Shown here: positions 62,596-64,000 of the stretch, piece after piece | Numbering within the stretch: the first letter of the stretch is position 1 | How the letters are laid out: each line of letters starts with the position of its first letter | DNA from: Chitinophagaceae bacterium | GTDB taxonomy: Bacteria > Bacteroidota > Bacteroidia > Chitinophagales > Chitinophagaceae | Direction of reading: 5' to 3' | Length of the DNA stretch: 64,000 nucleotides | NCBI GenBank assembly: GCA_016715365.1 | Contig: JADKAM010000004.1 | Span: 466,010 to 530,009 of the forward strand | The notes under the pieces: generated by a model | Told to the model about the DNA's origin: nothing | Databases searched by the model: none | The model's input: only the letters and a program-made list of their open reading frames with translations | Position numbers and translations under genes: made by a program

Positions 62596-62793
62596 GTACA
62601 ACAGGGGGTTTGCCAAAATACGGGCGGACGGAAGTTATCTTCGGCATTTGTAATTCTATTGTGCTTCATATCGGGCTGGACATTATCTATTTAGCTTTTT
62701 GTTGTTATCTTCATCTTCAGTTTTTCAATCATCATCGGTACCGGGCGGACGGAATACTAATTCCCGTACTTCGGCAAGCCCTGTCCGTTGTAG
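62596..62793. repeat. attC24 (C-type palindrome)
   Basis: Left ACGTACAAC, then GGGGTTTGCCAAAATACGGG; right CCCGTACTTCGGCAAGCCC, GTT at 62787. The right core is GTTGTAGGCT; its partner arm would lie beyond the window. Confidence 0.85.
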
Positions 62794-62877
62794 GCTATGC
62801 CGTTGGACAGCCTTCGAGTTACAGGCATTAAATAAAAATTAAAATATTATTTCGATAATTGTTATATGCTATATTAA

Positions 62878-63642
62878 ATGACACACTATTCCAAAACAAG
62901 AAAAGACGTTTTAAAGCATTGGAAAGCTCGTTCTAAGAGAGTCTTCAAAGTGACAGATAATTTTGCCAATAGTATTGAATGTAAATGGCAAAATAATGCA
63001 GACGCCTTGGGCTATAATCACATAAGTATCTTTTGTTCAATCGGACAATTTGCATCACATATAACCGACTTGTTGCGTGACTATCGCTACGATAAATACG
63101 ATTTTGACCAATCAGATGAAATAAATGAAGTGCTTTTTAGATATTACTCACGGATACTTTTAATTTCATCTGAAATATTTACTGACTTCCAAGACTTGTA
63201 CATAATTGCAGACGATAAAATTACCACAAAACAATTGAGTGGAATTCAGTCAAAAATATTGAGACCCAAACAAGACAATGCAAGGGAAACTCTGGCAAAT
63301 GGAACTCAAAAAATAAAACAATTACTGGACTACATTAATAAAATATGTAAACACAAGACTGCTAATTTTCACATTTGTAATCATCATATTCAATTTTTAT
63401 TTGAGGACTTTCATAAAAACATAAAAGCAAAAAAAGGTAAAGTTACAATTGGTAGTATTAATCAATATACTTCTTACGACACCTCTACACTTGCCAAACA
63501 CAGCAAACCGAACTATATTGTTGTTCCAAGCCTTAAACACATAATTGACTTAATCATTAATGGATATAAAGTACTAGATGACTTATTCACAAATGACAAG
63601 ACTAAATTTGAATTTGTTTGCAGGCACTACGACGACAAGTAG
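62878..63642 (+). CDS. Cassette 25a: hypothetical protein, 254 aa
   Basis: ATG 62878 lies 90 nt into the cassette. The protein is largely helical and basic (RKDVLKHWKARSKRVFKVTDN; KQLLDYINKICKHKTANFHICNHHIQ) without a signal peptide. The Arg/His-rich central part faintly recalls HEPN or Cthe_2314-type helical proteins, but no R-x4-6-H motif is certain. No family is assigned. It is followed 57 nt later by a second gene, so this cassette may also be multi-gene. Confidence 0.65.
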   Translation: MTHYSKTRKDVLKHWKARSKRVFKVTDNFANSIECKWQNNADALGYNHISIFCSIGQFASHITDLLRDYRYDKYDFDQSDEINEVLFRYYSRILLISSEIFTDFQDLYIIADDKITTKQLSGIQSKILRPKQDNARETLANGTQKIKQLLDYINKICKHKTANFHICNHHIQFLFEDFHKNIKAKKGKVTIGSINQYTSYDTSTLAKHSKPNYIVVPSLKHIIDLIINGYKVLDDLFTNDKTKFEFVCRHYDDK

Positions 63643-63699
63643 AATTATGGCATATAGTATGGCAACCGTATATAATAAATCGATAAACAACTAATTAAT

Positions 63700-64000
63700 A
63701 TGGCCGGAATTTTCAACAAGCTATTTTCTAGTAAGAAAAAACTCTCAAGAGAAGAAGAATTAAGAGATCTGCAAGCATATTTAATGCAAAGTGAGAATCT
63801 TTTTTTTGAAAGCAGTTTTGTTCATACGTTAAAGCCTGAACATCGAAAATCGCTATTGGTTGCTTTAAGATTATTCTATCCTGGTAAAGCCTATAATGCA
63901 GCATCTAACAGGCATTACGTCTATGATTTTATTTCAAATTGGTATAAATATACCGACGACGAAATGCAGGAACATTGCGATAAGTATCCTGCTGATTCTT
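63700..64000 (+). CDS. Cassette 25b: hypothetical protein, 5' part only
   Basis: ATG 63700 opens MAGIFNKLFSSKKKLSREEEL and the frame stays open to the window edge (~100 residues). The visible part is helical and acidic, with LKPEHRKSLLVALRLFYPGKAYNAASNRHYVYDFISNW. There is no signal peptide and no known family. Whether it shares cassette 25 with the preceding gene depends on the position of the next attC, outside the window. Confidence 0.6.
   Translation, partial: MAGIFNKLFSSKKKLSREEELRDLQAYLMQSENLFFESSFVHTLKPEHRKSLLVALRLFYPGKAYNAASNRHYVYDFISNWYKYTDDEMQEHCDKYPADS

Noticed and set aside
33488..62793. CRISPR array
   Set aside because: The repeats are ~200 nt and 0.5-6 kb apart with genes between them. 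There are no short uniform spacers and no cas genes.
33488..62793. Insertion sequences with the palindromes as terminal repeats
   Set aside because: No transposase lies between repeats, no target-site duplications are seen, and the varying outer cores match across the cassette rather than across the repeat.

Overview
The window looks like a chromosomal piece of a Bacteroidota bacterium, probably near Chitinophagaceae. The signs are TAnnTTTG-type -7 promoter elements (best example in front of the tRNA), many lipoproteins and signal peptides, a type IX secretion C-terminal sorting domain, PEGA and DUF4846/DUF4199 proteins, and the Bacteroidota-style topoisomerase I tail. The family-level placement is inference.

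Positions 1-31,000 are ordinary chromosome: the 3' end of topA, surface and secreted proteins, a small SirB1-like/DUF952/CsaA operon, ogt and cdd (convergent), lepB, a sigma-54-type response regulator, tRNA-Pro(GGG), a dihydroorotase homologue that lacks its metal-binding HxH motif, two glycosyltransferases, a GDP-heptose operon (hddA-gmhA-hddC-gmhB, hddC frameshifted), lepA, a TPR protein, a c-type cytochrome and a PA14/FN3/sugar-dehydrogenase T9SS protein. Small dispersed repeats lie between these genes. One family flanks a GxxExxY gene; another forms REP-like palindromes around a frameshifted REP-associated tyrosine transposase.

From about 31.4 kb to the right edge the character changes. 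A 399-aa tyrosine recombinase (31454-32653) is followed by a one-directional array in which 24 copies of a roughly 195-210 bp imperfect palindrome alternate with short, mostly single-gene segments, nearly all on the + strand. The palindromes have the architecture of integron attC sites: an outer arm ending in AAC, an inner arm, a long variable centre, a complementary inner arm, and a terminal GTT. In all 23 complete intervals the bases starting at GTT at the left end of a cassette are the reverse complement of the bases ending in AAC at the left edge of the next repeat: 14 match 10/10, eight 9/10 and one 8/10. One interval whose core has changed to GTA carries the matching TAC at its other end. 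This is what excision and circularisation at G|TT would produce, so I interpret the region as a chromosomal integron-like cassette array. The neighbouring recombinase lacks the helix insertion diagnostic of IntI, so the array may belong to a recombinase lineage not classed as an integron integrase.

The cassettes carry GNAT acetyltransferases, Sel1, PH-domain, GldM-C-like, TlpA-like, DUF1624 and DUF2625 proteins, a stand-alone EF-Tu domain-III-like protein, an Abi_C-like protein, a GT39 enzyme and many secreted unknowns. One cassette is exceptional: about 6.8 kb with a nuclease-like large protein, an XRE regulator and a Septu (PtuA/PtuB) pair, bracketed by a second type of hairpin. Many cassette genes contain frameshifts, from either decay or consensus errors. 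The window ends inside cassette 25.
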